Shown in pieces: positions 35,876 through 47,773 of a DNA stretch of 64,000 nucleotides. The stretch lies in NCBI GenBank assembly GCA_003117195.1, contig BDSI01000104.1, positions 365,121 through 429,120 on the forward strand, given 5' to 3'. How positions within the stretch are numbered: the first letter of the stretch is position 1; each line of letters opens with the position of its first letter. The notes beneath the pieces were generated by a model, which was not told where the DNA came from, ran no database searches, and worked only from the letters and a program-made list of their open reading frames with translations. The DNA comes from Eudorina sp. 2006-703-Eu-15 (Eukaryota; Chlorophyta; Chlorophyceae; Chlamydomonadales; Volvocaceae). The position numbers were made by a program, and so were the translations under genes.

Positions 35876-38550
35876 CGCAAGCAGGTTCCAGGCGGAAGTT
35901 TCCACTGCCACCGCAACCTCCAACCCAAGCCGCAACCGCCATACCGACCTCAACTGTGACTCCAAACGCAACTTACAAATCCGCGTTCCCCCCACTTGCA
36001 GCCCCTAGGCCAGCATCGCGGCTTCTCACGGGTTAGCTGCGCGCACCTCCGACCCCATCATAGACGACCAAAGCGGTCCGAGCCACCACCCCCGCAACCG
36101 CTCCCGTCCATCGTCGTGGGGGGGTCTCCACCGTCCTCCCCTCAGGCATACACCTGGGCAGTACACATTTTCAATAGGTCGGTATCATTAATATCAATGG
36201 GGTTCGGGTACTGCTGGGTTGCCCATTTCCTGCCGGGTCCTGTCTGTTCTACAACTTTATGTCGGTGGTGGCGCGGCTGCCTTGTTGCTGTTTTCAGGTT
36301 TTCCAATACGCAGGTTAATATGGTAAGTATATTGGTCCTTGGTTTTGGTCGGGCGGGTTTCTTCTCTAAACACCTGGGCAGTCACCCCAGGTGGTGCCCG
36401 CCACGTACCACCGGCCCCGTACCGCCCCTCGGGTCGCGCCGTGCTGGTGGTGCAACGCCTTGCCTGAGGGTAGGGACGATGGTTCTGGATGGCTTACTTG
36501 AGGAACAGAACAAACACGGAGGTACGGATCCCACAGGGTACAGGGGGCCAGCGTTCGTAGCACGCAGGGGAGGAGAGGGGGAGGGGGAAAGGAGATGTGT
36601 TGCGATCTCCACGAGGCGGGTGCACGGTAGCTCTATGTGGCCTGCCGGACCGTATGCCCCGGCCGCGGCAACTATGTTGCAGCGCTAGACTTCGCCAAGT
36701 ATATATTTATTTCGTAGGGGTGTAATCTTCAGTCTGATCAGGTCTGATTTGCAGGCTATGTCGGTGGGGCCTGCTGGGTGTATACACCGTTGATCCCTTT
36801 TGGGCTCCGCAATAACGCTCATTCATTCAAGAAGCTACTCAGATAGATGTGCTTGCGCCCTTGGGGATTTTGTGAGTTGTGGTAACGATTGGCGTTCGCG
36901 ATGAAACCATTGCAGGTGAGATGATGGGAAAGGCTTCAGCCCTTTCCGGCAGGCCAGGTGGTAACGTTGGACAGGATTGAGTGGCACTGTGTGTGTGTAA
37001 GTTTTGTCAATCCATCTACCCATCGGGAAGATTCATGCTACGTACGGCCGCTCTGACGCATACCACGTAGACACGGCAGACGCAAACTCAGCAACACATC
37101 TCATCGTAAACTAGCATGTCAATTGATGATTCAATGCTTTGTAGGATACCGGCCCGGTGGCCGGCAGCACGAAAGAGTGTAACATACGTTACTCAACCAT
37201 GACCGGCTAGAGATTACGGCGGGCGTCGCCCGGTGACTTGCATAAGTACTCACATAGGCCTCTGAGTTCATAAATATTTACAATAGTAATAGGAGTAATG
37301 GTTCTAATTACCCGCGTCGACAAGCTGCGCCCACACAGCGGTGGTCGATGGGCGACCTCCACAGTTCGCCTTGATGTAGCTTTAATGTAAGTCAACATAA
37401 TGAATTATGCATGTATTGCAGTGTCACTGTAACAGCCCTCGTGTCCGACCTTTTCGGATATCCTTGAGTTGCACAATAAAACTTCTAGCTTGTACCTTCA
37501 AATAGTACACAACCTGGGATCCGCTGAGTCCTACCCGACCAACCCTTCGTAAGGGGGTCCGCGATGCGGGAAACTTGACGGAATAGCATGATTTCATGTT
37601 TGTAAAATAGCGATTATTTGTGTTCTTGTGCCTGGTCTGGTGTGCGGTTGGGGCCCGTTACGCCGTTGGAGTCCCGGCACCTGTCTACTTCGAGATCGCT
37701 GGCCCGGGGCCATAATCCTAATCCTGCCTGACCAGGTCTCATTTCTAATTCCCGGATGTACGACAACCATCCGACGCTTTTGGCAGACCTGGCCATGGAT
37801 CGCTGAGGACCCAATCGGCGCCGCGTGTGCCGCATTGCACCGCCACCACAAGGAGCACAGCTCACACAGGCCGCAGGCCTGCAACATTGCTGACCGAGTG
37901 ACCGTTACGCCGACAGTCAACAGTCACTGTCCCGCCCACATCAACTGCCCCGACCGCCGCAGGCTCGTGAGCCTTCTCGCCGGCGGCCTCCCCCCCGCAT
38001 GTGCACAAGGTGCGGTATGCGAGGGCTGCCCACGGCATTCGGTCCGTGCTTTGTTTCTCTATGTGCCTGGGTCATGTCGTCCGAGGGCCCTTCCCTGATC
38101 CGACTCCACGGGGGCCCTGTGCCCAGCTCTGTGCGGCCCAAGGACGCGGCCCTACTCCGACGGCGCCATGTGCCCGCGGCCTCCATTGCCCACCCGGGTG
38201 CTATTAATAACGGACACGCCGCGCATTGTGCTTGGGTTGGGGCTTGTAAAACTGTCAGCACAGAGCACAGCCGCACCCGGGGCGCCCTTCGCCGTTCTGG
38301 ACCTCTGAGCCCTCCCTCGCTGGGTTGGTTTGTTACATACATGGCAGGCAGGGCAGCAAGCTTCTACCCGCTTCACGCCCGCTCCAACACCCTCAGCAAG
38401 TCACTCCTCCTGCTCCTTCCTGCCCCTTGCTGCGCTCCACTGGGTGTCATGCCGCAGGCTCCCCACAGCCCTCCCTGGAGGTTCCGCCACCAGGCCCTCC
38501 CGTCGAGCACCAACACGTGCACCAGCCATTGGAACCTAGCCCCAGTGGCA
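35876..38550. other. repeat-rich non-genic region with AT-rich patch
   Basis: No supported exon. A LINE 3' tail lies at 36747-36831. From about 36,840 to 37,600 the sequence is AT-richer and structureless to my reading. From 37,600 to 38,550 it is GC-rich and merges into the dispersed repeat starting near 38551. Confidence 0.4.
36747..36831 (+). mobile_element. LINE 3' end relic
   Basis: It shares CGGTGGGGCCTGCTGGG and a CGTTGATCCC...CATTCATTCAA ending with the copy at 40245-40342, in the same orientation. Only a short 3' part is recognisable, as expected for a 5'-truncated LINE. Confidence 0.6.
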
Positions 38551-39275
38551 ATAACCCAGGTGGATCCAGATCCAGATCCAGTTTGCAGATCGTGGTGTCG
38601 GCAGCCGGGCTCTCCAGGCCCCCTAGGGCCCCGCCGCCCTCGCCACCGCCATCCAAGGGAGTTGCCTCACCATCGCCGAAGATCGTGCCGCAGCGGTCCC
38701 TGTCCCCTCCACCACCAAATCGGGCGCCATCTTCTCCACCCCCGCCACCTTACACACCATTTTATCCCGCTATATCTCTCCCACCATCTCCTAAGCCGCG
38801 ATCGCCACCCCAGCGACAGCCGCCATCATCACCCCGTCCGTCACCCCGGTCACCGCCGCCCCGACCTCCGCCTCGGCCGCCACCGCCCCGTCCATCACCT
38901 CAGCCGCCACCACCGCAACCGCCACTGCCCCGACCACCACCTCGGCCGCCACTGCCCCGCCCATCACCTCCGCCGCCACCACCTCAGCCGTCCCCGCCCC
39001 GACCACCACCTCGGCCGCCGCAGCCCCGTTCATCATCTCAGCCGCCACCGCCCCGTCCACCACCTCGGTTACCACCGCCCCGTTCATCAACTCAGCCGCC
39101 ACTACCCCGACCACCATCACCCCGACCACCATCACCCCGACCACCAACTCGCTCATAGCCGACCCCGCGCAAGTCCCCTCTGCGCCAGCCCTCCTCTTCC
39201 AGGGCACCCCGGGGACGCCCTGGCCGCCAGCCATCATCTCGAGCCCCGGTGGTCCGGTAGCATTTGTATATGTCT
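38551..39275 (+). repeat. dispersed Pro/Ala/Thr-coding repeat, copy 1
   Basis: It begins with GATCCAGATCCAGATCCAG and matches 45897-46490. One frame reads as a Thr/Ala/Pro/Ser-rich protein, followed by ADPAQVPSAPALLFQG. The copy ends with a GGTAGCATTTGTA-type junction also seen in copy 2. It could be the ORF1 or 5' part of the LINE family whose 3' ends lie just downstream, but that link is inference. Confidence 0.65.
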
Positions 39276-40244
39276 GGTCAGGTGTACAGCATTCCCCTCA
39301 TGAGCCCTGTCCATGGGAAAGACTGTTGCCTTCCCGATGTGCTTGGTGCTTGCCTCCTGCGTCGGCTGGTGTGCAGCCGGTGAGATCCAGACAGCCGCCG
39401 ACCGATCACTAACGCTCACTAACACAGCCGGGCGCCATCTTCTGATCTCCTCCGCCTTGCTGGGTCGTGATCCCGCGGCCTCGGAGCTCGTAGGTCGGAC
39501 CCCCGGTTGCATTACTATCATCATCTAAGCTCCTCCGCCAAGGCGAGCACTACCTATTCCCAACGTTCTCCATCGCGGCCACCTCGGCTCCCCAGACAGC
39601 CGCCGTCACGGCCGCTGTCGAGACGAGTGCTATCCGCACCACCACCGCCAACCAACCTCAGCAATGGCCCCCAGCAATCCCCAGCACCCACAGCAGCGTC
39701 GAAGGCACGTCACGGCCGCCATCCTTCCCCCCCACGGCCGCCATATCCGAGACAGCTGCCATGTGCCTATTCGCCGCCTCCCCGTCCACCTGCTCAGTTG
39801 TCACCGCCATCCCGCCAAGGCCATTACCCCCGCCACAGCCGCCTCCTGCGGGCCACCACCGACCCGTCAAAGCCAACAGCCCGGGGTCAGGGGGATGGGT
39901 TCGGGGGCGTCCGGATGGCCGAGGGCCCGCTAAGTTTATTATTTGCAAACACACAATTGTCGCTGGGCAGTGTCTCGAGCCAGGCGTGGGTCTTCCAAGA
40001 CCTCGAGAGGGTGCAGCGCTGGGTGCTTTAGGGGTGGTGGTAGCTGGGTAATTTGGTGCCTGTGTGGGCGACCTTCCCTGTGCTTGGCTTTATCCACTTC
40101 TGGGGATTCCGCCCTCTGCTGTGCCTGTCCCTTTGGTAGTGTCGCCCCGCTGTGCACCTCTGCTTGCTTCGGTGTCTGTCTGGGTGGGGTCATGGCCCTC
40201 TGTGATTTTGTTTGCGGCGTTGAGGTGTGGAGGTGTCTTGCCGC
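39276..40244. other. between dispersed repeat and LINE tails
   Basis: C-rich sequence with low-complexity Pro/Arg/His frames and no recognisable domain. The part after about 40,020 becomes T/G-rich and resembles the 3' UTR of the neighbouring LINE tails. Confidence 0.35.
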
Positions 40245-40342
40245 CTTGTCGGTGGGGCCTGCTGGGGCTTGCCCTGGTATATATACATCGTTGATCCCCT
40301 TGGGTCCGCCGTAACGTTCATTCAGTCATTCAATTACCATAG
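40245..40342 (+). mobile_element. LINE 3' end relic
   Basis: CGGTGGGGCCTGCTGGGG, then TATATACATCGTTGATCCCC and GTAACGTTCATTCAGTCATT, match the tail at 36747-36831. It is followed within about 350 bases by another tail in the same orientation. Confidence 0.6.
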
Positions 40343-40740
40343 GCCACATGGCCTTACAAGGTTGGCTATGCCTGGTCAGGGGGCTCGGCTGCGGCTCTCA
40401 ATGCTGACCCGCGGGGTCCGTCCACTGTTACATCATTATGAAGATGTTCGAATCCGAGTGACGGTGCGTACCGTGCAGTACCTAACACGAGCCTGTATAG
40501 GACGCCTGGCGGGTAATGATATACCCGACTGATGGGGCATCGTACTCCCGTACTCGGCGTTACTCGGTTTGGGTGGCTGAGCTCGCAGTGGTTGGCGCTC
40601 TTCAACTTCCGCGGCGTTGTAGTGGGCGGGGTTGGCAGCTTGGCACGCTCGTTGCAGTGTCTCAGAGGGGTTGCTCCGTTCGGGCACCGATGACCCCTTG
40701 TATGTGTGGGGTCCGCTGTAACGTCCATCCAATCATACAT
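40343..40740 (+). mobile_element. truncated LINE copy with 3' tail
   Basis: About 400 bases ending in a tail with ACCGATGACCCC, GGGGTCCGCTGTAACG and a CATACATTC terminus, very like the tail at 42890-42945. It contains TGTAA, the algal poly(A) signal. Confidence 0.55.
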
Positions 40741-42481
40741 TCTATCCCTGTCGATATTCGGGAGGGCATCATCAGCGGCAGCATATGGACTGCAGCGAGT
40801 GACGTGGCACATGGAGCACGGCGGATTACCGCCCCAGAGAGAGAGTGTGGCCTGGGAGAAGTTGGCGGCTCGCTTAATCGATAGAGGACTCGGCCCCGAC
40901 GACACAGAACGGAGGGCAACAGGGGTTCCCAAATCGCTGTTGGCAGGGCACCCGACGGGAGGAGGGTTTGGGGCCCTACCCCTGCTGGAGCACGCGCGGG
41001 CCAGATGGGCCGGGTGGGCGGTCCGCTTCGTCCTGGGACCCAAGGGCGGGGCAGACGCCCCGTGGCGGCGAATTCTGCTTGAGTTCCTACGTGGAGCGAT
41101 ACCGGGCTTCGAACCCATCATGGCCTTGACGGCGCCCCATGCAGGACCATGGCTGGACTGCCCCGGACTACCGGAGGGAGTGAATCGGATAGCAAGGGCA
41201 CTGAGTGCCCTCCCGCCCGTGATCGATGTTGAGGCGGAGCCCCTGACCCCAGGGGGCTGGTGCTGGAATGCACCGCTGTGGGGCAACCCGCTATTACCAC
41301 ACGGGCTGCAACTAGGCGAGCGACCGGGGCTCGAACATAGGCATGCCGCCCTTGCCAAATGCCTGTCGCTGAGGACCATTGGGCATGCGGTTCGAGTGAT
41401 ATCCCGGCTCCGGGACACGACGGACGGATGGGAGAGGAACTTGGACGCGAACCCCCCGACCGCCCGCACACAGCGCCAGCGTCGCCGGGGATGGGCAATG
41501 TTTGTTAGGGAATGCTTGGGGGTAGGAGCCGACGGGTGGCAGGAGTGGGACCGGTGGAGGGAGTGTGAGGCGGCCCTAGAAGCGCTCCGACAAGACATCC
41601 CACCAGGGTGGTGGGAAGCCGCCGAGGGGTCCCTGGGGCCCACCGAGGCGACCCCCCCAGGGAGAGAGGAAGTCACGGAAATGCTGGTGAGGCGCATGGG
41701 GTGGAGGCTGCAAAACGGCCTCAAGGTGGCACTCCACGAGTACACCGTGCGGTATGGCACGACACTGCAGCTGCAAAGCCTGGGGGAGGCGAGGCGTGCG
41801 GCGCACACACGCTTTGTTTGCGAAGCGCTTGGGGTAGAGGATACTGCGCCAGAAGTGTCGAGGATGGTTTCCAAGGTAATAGAGAACATGCAGCGGATGT
41901 GGACGGAGACCAAGTGGGAAAACTCCAATAAGGAGGCGTATTGGCGACTGGCGGTTGATGGCATCCCAATGCTTGGTAACTCCCACATGAGGGGGGCGGC
42001 GGTGGCCCCTTGTGGATGCGGGACGTACCCCGGCGCCGGGGCGATACGGCCAAAACCCAGGCAACACCATTTTTGGGGCTGTGGGGTGGCACAAGCGGTT
42101 GTCGCACAGATCGAGGCAAGGCTGGGGGTGAGCCTCCAAAGGCAGCAGGTGTGGCTCGCAACGCCCCCCGTGGGTGTGCAACAGTGTGTCTGGGACGTTG
42201 TCGTCTTGGCGGCAACCAGTGCCATGGAAACGGGCCGGCGAGCCCTGAGGGCCGACAGGTCCAGGAACGCGGGCGGGATCCCGGGGTCCTTAGGGGACGC
42301 TGAAGGGCTAGCCGCCCGGCGGGCAGTGGCAGACTTTTGGAGCCGGCTCTACGACTTCGCTGAGCTGGGAGTCCCAGTGAAAGGGTGGTCAGCGGTGGGG
42401 GCTACACACCCGATCCTGAAAGTGCAGGACGGTCGTCTTGTGTGCCAAGGCCCGGTTCCGTCAGGCCAGCAGGATTCTTAA
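40741..42481 (+). pseudogene. LINE pol C-terminal region (5'-truncated)
   Basis: One long plus frame ends with TAA at 42479-42481 and is open for about 590 codons back into the previous tail. Around 41000 it reads GGGFGALPLLEHARARWAGW, then PWRRILLEFL. This matches the conserved region after the reverse-transcriptase core of LINE polyproteins. Near the C-terminus it has a Cys/His knuckle (CGCG, then RQHHFWGCGVAQAVV), the zinc-binding motif typical of this region. No endonuclease or RT catalytic YxDD motif is present, so the copy is 5'-truncated. No true start codon can be assigned. It is derived from a retrotransposon and is not a host gene, though the intact frame suggests recent insertion. 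Confidence 0.75.
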
Positions 42482-42945
42482 GCCCTGTAGGTGCTCTGTC
42501 GTAATAGACCGCGGGTGGTCAGGGCACTGACGCCCAGTGGAGCTATCGCTAGGTGTATGCAGTTTTTTCGGCCGGGTGGGACCGTACGGGCAGGCCCCTG
42601 AATGGTGACTCGCGAGCCCCCGTGGCCTTCCAAGACTACGGGCCACCGCTGGAGAAGTGACCCCGCCTTGGTGGGGGTGGTGGTTCGCTAATAGGGGCGC
42701 CATGGTGGCTAACTCCCCCTGAGCGGGCTTTATCCCTTGCCATGGTTGGTTCTCAGGAACGGGGTGGTTCCCTGGTAGTGTGGGCCCGGGGAGTGTTTCG
42801 GTGCACTTGGGGAGCCTGTCCGGAGCGCCATGGTGGCGTTAGTTCATTTAGGCAGTGTATGGTGAGGAAGCCTCGGCTGTCGCCGGGGCTGTCACCGATG
42901 ACCCGCGGGGTCGCTGTAACATCCTAATAATAATACATTCACCAA
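42482..42945 (+). mobile_element. LINE 3' UTR and tail
   Basis: The sequence after the LINE frame runs to CACCGATGACCCGCGGGGTC, CTGTAACATCC and an AATACATTC end. It shares the terminal block and TGTAA signal with the copy ending at 40740. Confidence 0.65.
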
Positions 42946-44762
42946 CACTAACCTCACGCGTGAATCCGTCTAGGTGGCATTATTATTAAGGATTTTACAG
43001 TGGAGTCATCGGTGACATGCACAACCTGCCAGAGACAGCACTGCAGGTGCCCCGGATTCCGTCGTTGCCCCGAGATTTTTCGCGCGGCTGTCGATGGCTA
43101 TACTGGCAGGGGTGCGGCAGGCGAGGTCCGGGTTTTCAGAGCCAAGTTCCATGCCAGGTTGAATTACTGATGGAGATTACGAAGGCAAGGCTTGCTGATG
43201 ATGGGCGTTGCGATATAGAGGCTGGAGGGAGACCCCAGGCTGTTCGGTCACCGATGACCGGTATCAGATGTGCCGCAGCAAGGAGTGGATGTGTAACGCC
43301 GGGTACAGGATAAGTCCCTACAATTGACTCTGCACAGCATCTCTAGAAGCCTTTGGCCGCGCCGTGTTACAGGAGGCTATATCCTGCCTTTGCATCACAA
43401 GACTCTCATTCGTTTTCGGGCTTGACATTGCGGATGTTGCGGTGGGAGAGATTGTACGGCGTGAATCGTGCCAACCGTCGTAGCGGCGTGTACCTGTCGG
43501 ATTGCCTTCGAGGATGAGAAGCATATGTGCTACTTGATTGTCCGGGTCGAGATGAGTGTAGGCAGCGGCGGTTATGGAACCTCGGGGTTTCCCCGCCGAG
43601 CTCCAGCATGATGGGGGTTGTGGGGGTTGACAACCAGTGCTCGCGAGCGCACGTAGTGTTTGATATGGGTTTATCTGCATAACAATCAACATACCAAAGC
43701 AGTATTGCGTGTGGGTGCGGTAGAAGTTCCCCTCAGATTGCCTGTTCAGGAGTTTTTCGTGGCATGTTCCTTACGATGTTTTCGGTTATCCCACCAACAA
43801 AGTACTATTACTTGCTTGGCCAAGTTTGCTTTCACGCTGCCGTGACGGGAGCCCGTCTCTGTTCACGAAAAATTCGATAGACAGCATTTATCTTATAGTT
43901 TTTTATCAATAATAATTTAAAATTTAAAATGAAATGTTTTTTGTTCGAGAACAGCGATCCATGAGCCTCTGGACAGGTCTGGACCGTACGAGCTTGCAGA
44001 CGAATGTTACTACGGTACGCGTTACGCCAGGTCCAGCAGAGTATCTTTATTATAAGACGTTGATTGATTACTAATAAAAGGTAGAGATATGCCAGGTGGC
44101 AGTGCACCCTGGTTTTATGATTACGATCACTTCAATCACTTCTTTCAGCATCAGCAATTATAACCATTTCTAGCAGTCTCTATGCCGTGTCTTGCAAAGA
44201 ATAAGTGAGCGGTTTACTTATCCGTTGCCATAAATCTACGGCGGGGGATTCTCCGAACCTTATTTCCATCCTCCCACAGGCATCAGAGCTCAATATTCTG
44301 GATCTCAATGTCAAACAATGGCGCTTATCTCGACACGTGCCGGTTAGCTTCACCAACATCGCCGCGCCGGTCGACGACAAGAGCCAACGAGCGGCTCAGT
44401 TTGCATTACTGCAGCCTTGTTGTACGTTCTATAATTTTGAATTATATGTTTCGGTCTGGCTGATTCTTTGTAAACGTTATTATGTTCGTGAGTCGAGGCC
44501 TGTCGAGGAAGGGTCTCGGATATCGATTTGCAAGAGGGCTACACATTTTAATGTGAGAGTCTGAAAGTGATCCCGACCTGACCAGTGCAGGTCAGTGCTC
44601 ACCTTGCCGAATGAATGATGGAAGCATGGAACATCACGGAACAGCGTTTTGGCAGGCCAGGACATGTGCAGCTATGAATCAATGAAACGTTGTTAGGGGG
44701 TGTTACAGCTATGCGCGCGTCTGCCATTGATCATGGGCTCAAGTGCCCCCGTACTGAGATGC
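42946..44762. other. AT-rich spacer, no gene seen
   Basis: Low-GC sequence with short unrelated frames. No splice-consistent exons, RNA genes or repeats were recognised apart from the element that starts at 44771. Confidence 0.4.
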
Positions 44763-45284
44763 GTGTTCCCCAGTGTTGCTATCTTAAATAAAAAGAATAT
44801 TTACGGGCCAAAACCCCGGAAATTTTTTATTTCCCGGACCCCCAAGAAACCTGCGAGATTTCATTTATTTGACGCTGTGGAGAGCCGGAAATCTGCCCTG
44901 CCAACTATTTTCCAGACTACCAAAAGGGCCTGGAAATCTGCAGGCGCAGGGGCAATTTCTGCATCGTACACCTGTCTACCGCCAAAACACAGTCTGATGC
45001 CGTGTCCCCAACTCCTGATTACTCTCCCACATGCATCCGCGACGCAAGGAAAGCGCGCTTCAGGGCTCCAAGACTGAGAATCTATGTTGTAGCTGTGGTA
45101 GCAGTGGCCCTGCTGTCGAAACACGCAGAAATATTTCCGGCCTGCCTCGGAGGTTTTTATTTCCTGGCACCTCGGAAGCCCCCCAAAATCTGCCCTGCCA
45201 AAGGTTTTTTGGCTACTGGCGACAGGCCGGAAACCTGCGGAATTCTATTTCCCCGTTTTGGAAGATAGCAACACTGGTGTTCCC
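44763..45284. mobile_element. hAT-type MITE with 8-bp target duplication
   Basis: The element core is 44771-45276 (506 bp). Its ends are perfect 15-base inverted repeats: CAGTGTTGCTATCTT at 44771-44785 and its complement at 45262-45276. It is flanked by a perfect 8-base direct repeat, GTGTTCCC, at 44763-44770 and 45277-45284. An 8-bp target duplication with termini starting CAG is the signature of the hAT superfamily. There is no transposase frame, so it is non-autonomous. Inside, two related blocks (about 44820-44950 and 45130-45260) share ATCTGCCCTGCCAA and a GGAAA-CCTGC(A/G)G motif. Confidence 0.88.
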
Positions 45285-45896
45285 CAACAAAAAACGGAGC
45301 GAGCACATCGCAAGGTATTGGCTGAGAAGCCCAGTCATTCCCCCCCCGCCCGCTGCTCGCCAAGCCCACCTGCACCGCCGATCCGGCGTTTGTGCTTTCC
45401 CCGCCCTTCCCCGCGCCCTCCCCCGGCTGCAGGCTCCTGGGCCCAATGTCCCGCGAGTGGTGAGGGGGTTCGGCCACACGATCAAGTTCGTAGTCCACTT
45501 CCCCCTCCGCATCGCAGGCCATCGCTCACAATCCGTCCGTCGGTCTGTGCGTCCGTCCGTCCGTGTGTCTGTGTGCGTGTGTGCGTGTCCAGGGTCGTCC
45601 CCGGGCGGTGCCGATGTGTTGGACGGAGGGCCTGGTCCAGGGCGCATCGATCTGCACTTAGACTGACACTGAAGCGCGTGTGCGACCATGTACGGCCGGT
45701 ACGGCACATCAAGACCCCATTTAAGACGTATGACGCCCGTCCGAGCGATGAAGCGTGTGAGCCCACGCCCCGGTCGCGAGCCGCATCGCAGGCTCCCCAC
45801 CCGGCCCCGCACAGGACTCACAAACCCCGCCCGCCACACACCCGACCATACGCCGCGCCGCAGGGGCTCCGTCCGTGAAACCTAGCTCTGGAGAAC
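45285..45896. other. spacer, no gene seen
   Basis: C-rich sequence with CGTCCGTCCGTC-type short repeats near 45530-45580 and no supported exon. Confidence 0.35.
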
Positions 45897-46490
45897 ACCC
45901 TGGTGGATCCCGATCCAGATTCAGATCCAGGTCCAGATCCAGTTTGGAAATTATCGTGTCGGCAGTTGGGCTCTCCAGGCCCCCTAGGGCTCCGCCGCCC
46001 TCGCCACCGGCATCCTAGGGAGTTGCCTCTCCATCGCCCAAGTTCCTGCCGCAGCGGTCCCTGTCTCCGCCCCCGCCAAAACGGGCACCGTCGTCTCCAC
46101 CCCCTCCGCCAAACTTGCCAACCTTTCCCGTCCAACCCTTCTTTCTCCCGCCCCCTCCTACAATATCCCGACAGACACCACCGATGTGACAGTCACCCAG
46201 ACCGATCCCGCCATCCCCCAGACAGTCGCCCCCGTGTGTATCCGCCGCCTCCCCGTCCACCCCCTCAGTCGCCGCCTCCCAAGTCGCCACCGCGGCCCCC
46301 GCCGCCTCCTGTTCGTCAGCTTCGGCCACCGCCGACCCCGCCCAAGTCCCCCCCGCTTCAGCGCCAGGCCTCGCAGCCAGCCTCCACCACCCCGGCCGTC
46401 CCCGCGCCGACGCCTCGACGGTCGCCCAGGTCCCCACCACCGCCCCAATCAGAACGCCAACCACCACGGCCCCGGTTGGTCTGGTAGCAT
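45897..46490 (+). repeat. dispersed Pro/Ala/Thr-coding repeat, copy 2
   Basis: It matches 38551-39275 over its start (GGATCC...GATCCAGTTTG), the block GGCTCTCCAGGCCCCCTAGG, the DPAQVP-coding segment and the GTAGCATTT end. It is interrupted by differences and lacks the long trinucleotide-like Pro expansion of copy 1. Confidence 0.65.
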
Positions 46491-47773
46491 TTTGTACGGA
46501 GATGTCAAATCAATCGGTCGGATGTACTCCGGGTTGCCTGAAGCTGTGACGAGGAGGCATTTGGACTTGTTTTGGCTGCAGCGGGAACGCGCCGAGGACG
46601 TTGGCCCTCATATGGCCTGCTGTGAGGATTGAATGGTAGCTGCCTCCATTCGACGATAGGTCGAGGTCTGTGAGAACAAGTCGTTCCGAGGGCGACGTAC
46701 CGGATGACGCGGGAGGCCCGCGCCGGCCAGTCACCCAAACGTGCGGTCTAGTTCACACCTAGGTGGCGGCGTTGGGGCCGGTTTGAGTTGTAGGGCCGGT
46801 AGGGCCCTGGTTTGTGCCGCGCCGATGCAGCTGTATGTGCTCAAATGGGGAATATTTCAGCTATGGCTTCACAACCTGCCCGACGCTACGGCTGGGTGGG
46901 ACCTCCGCCTCCCACTGGCTGTATGTAGTGTTGTGCTAGGGTGACTTCCCCGTACATTCTCGCATGCATTCGTGCCGGGCCCAGGTGACCGAACAACCCC
47001 GCGTACCAAACCAGCTCACCAGCACGCATCCATCCAAGGGGGGGAGGTAGAGAGAATTTCCCAGACACACCCAGCCCTGCGACGCATACTTAAGGGGATA
47101 CCGATCCCGCAGTCGCGATGGCATCCTAGCAATCACTGCTTCCCCCATGGTTTCGCGTCGACCCATATCTAGGGACAACAGACTCTTCTTACAGCCCCCA
47201 TTCAGGTAGGCTGCATGGCTGCACGGCGTACCTCACCTTGAAGGTGGTGACGATTTCAGCGCAAAGAAAGGGCTAGGCGGCCGGGGTTGCGGGATCATAA
47301 TTTCACCTGGCTCCCTCTAAGCTACCCGCGGCGAGAAGGCCCTGTCTATTGACAGAACGTCTTCCGGCTGTACCAGCTGCCTCAATGCAGAGCCCATGAC
47401 CAGTGATAAGTGTCGACAAGCTGCCAGAATCCCTTCGAAACCACGGCAGCACGCCCCCCTTCCCGGGCCATGCAAGACTGAGATGCCGTTACCCACGATC
47501 TGGGTCGCGACAGGTGTCGTACATACCACGATCTGGGTTGCGGAAGCAAATCTGCTGCTTCAGGATACAACATATAGAGTAATACCTTGCTGCTGGTCCT
47601 GCTTGCTGCTGCCACACGGCCTCCGTGCACGGCCCAGTATCTGCCACCAAGCCCTCCTCGCTGCGGCGCACTTGGCTGCGCTGACGGGCCGATCCGTGCG
47701 AGGTTGTGCAATGGCGAGGGACGAAGGGGGGAGACGTTGGCACCGTGTAGCCAGTTACATATCACACGCGCAC
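46491..47773. other. spacer downstream of RPL31
   Basis: No supported exon. The right end includes the RPL31 3' region; the remainder holds short unrelated frames. Confidence 0.4.
47755..47759 (-). terminator. candidate TGTAA poly(A) signal of RPL31
   Basis: TGTAA is read on the minus strand about 15 bases after the RPL31 stop. It is the canonical volvocine polyadenylation signal, but a 3' UTR this short would be unusual, so a more distal signal may be used. Confidence 0.35.

Noticed and set aside
34395..36008. Very long frames on both strands (Ser-Arg-Pro-Val-Pro and Gly-Thr-Gly-Arg-Asp repeats)
   Set aside because: They are produced by the pentanucleotide array, which cannot create stop codons in any frame; no non-repeat coding sequence supports them.
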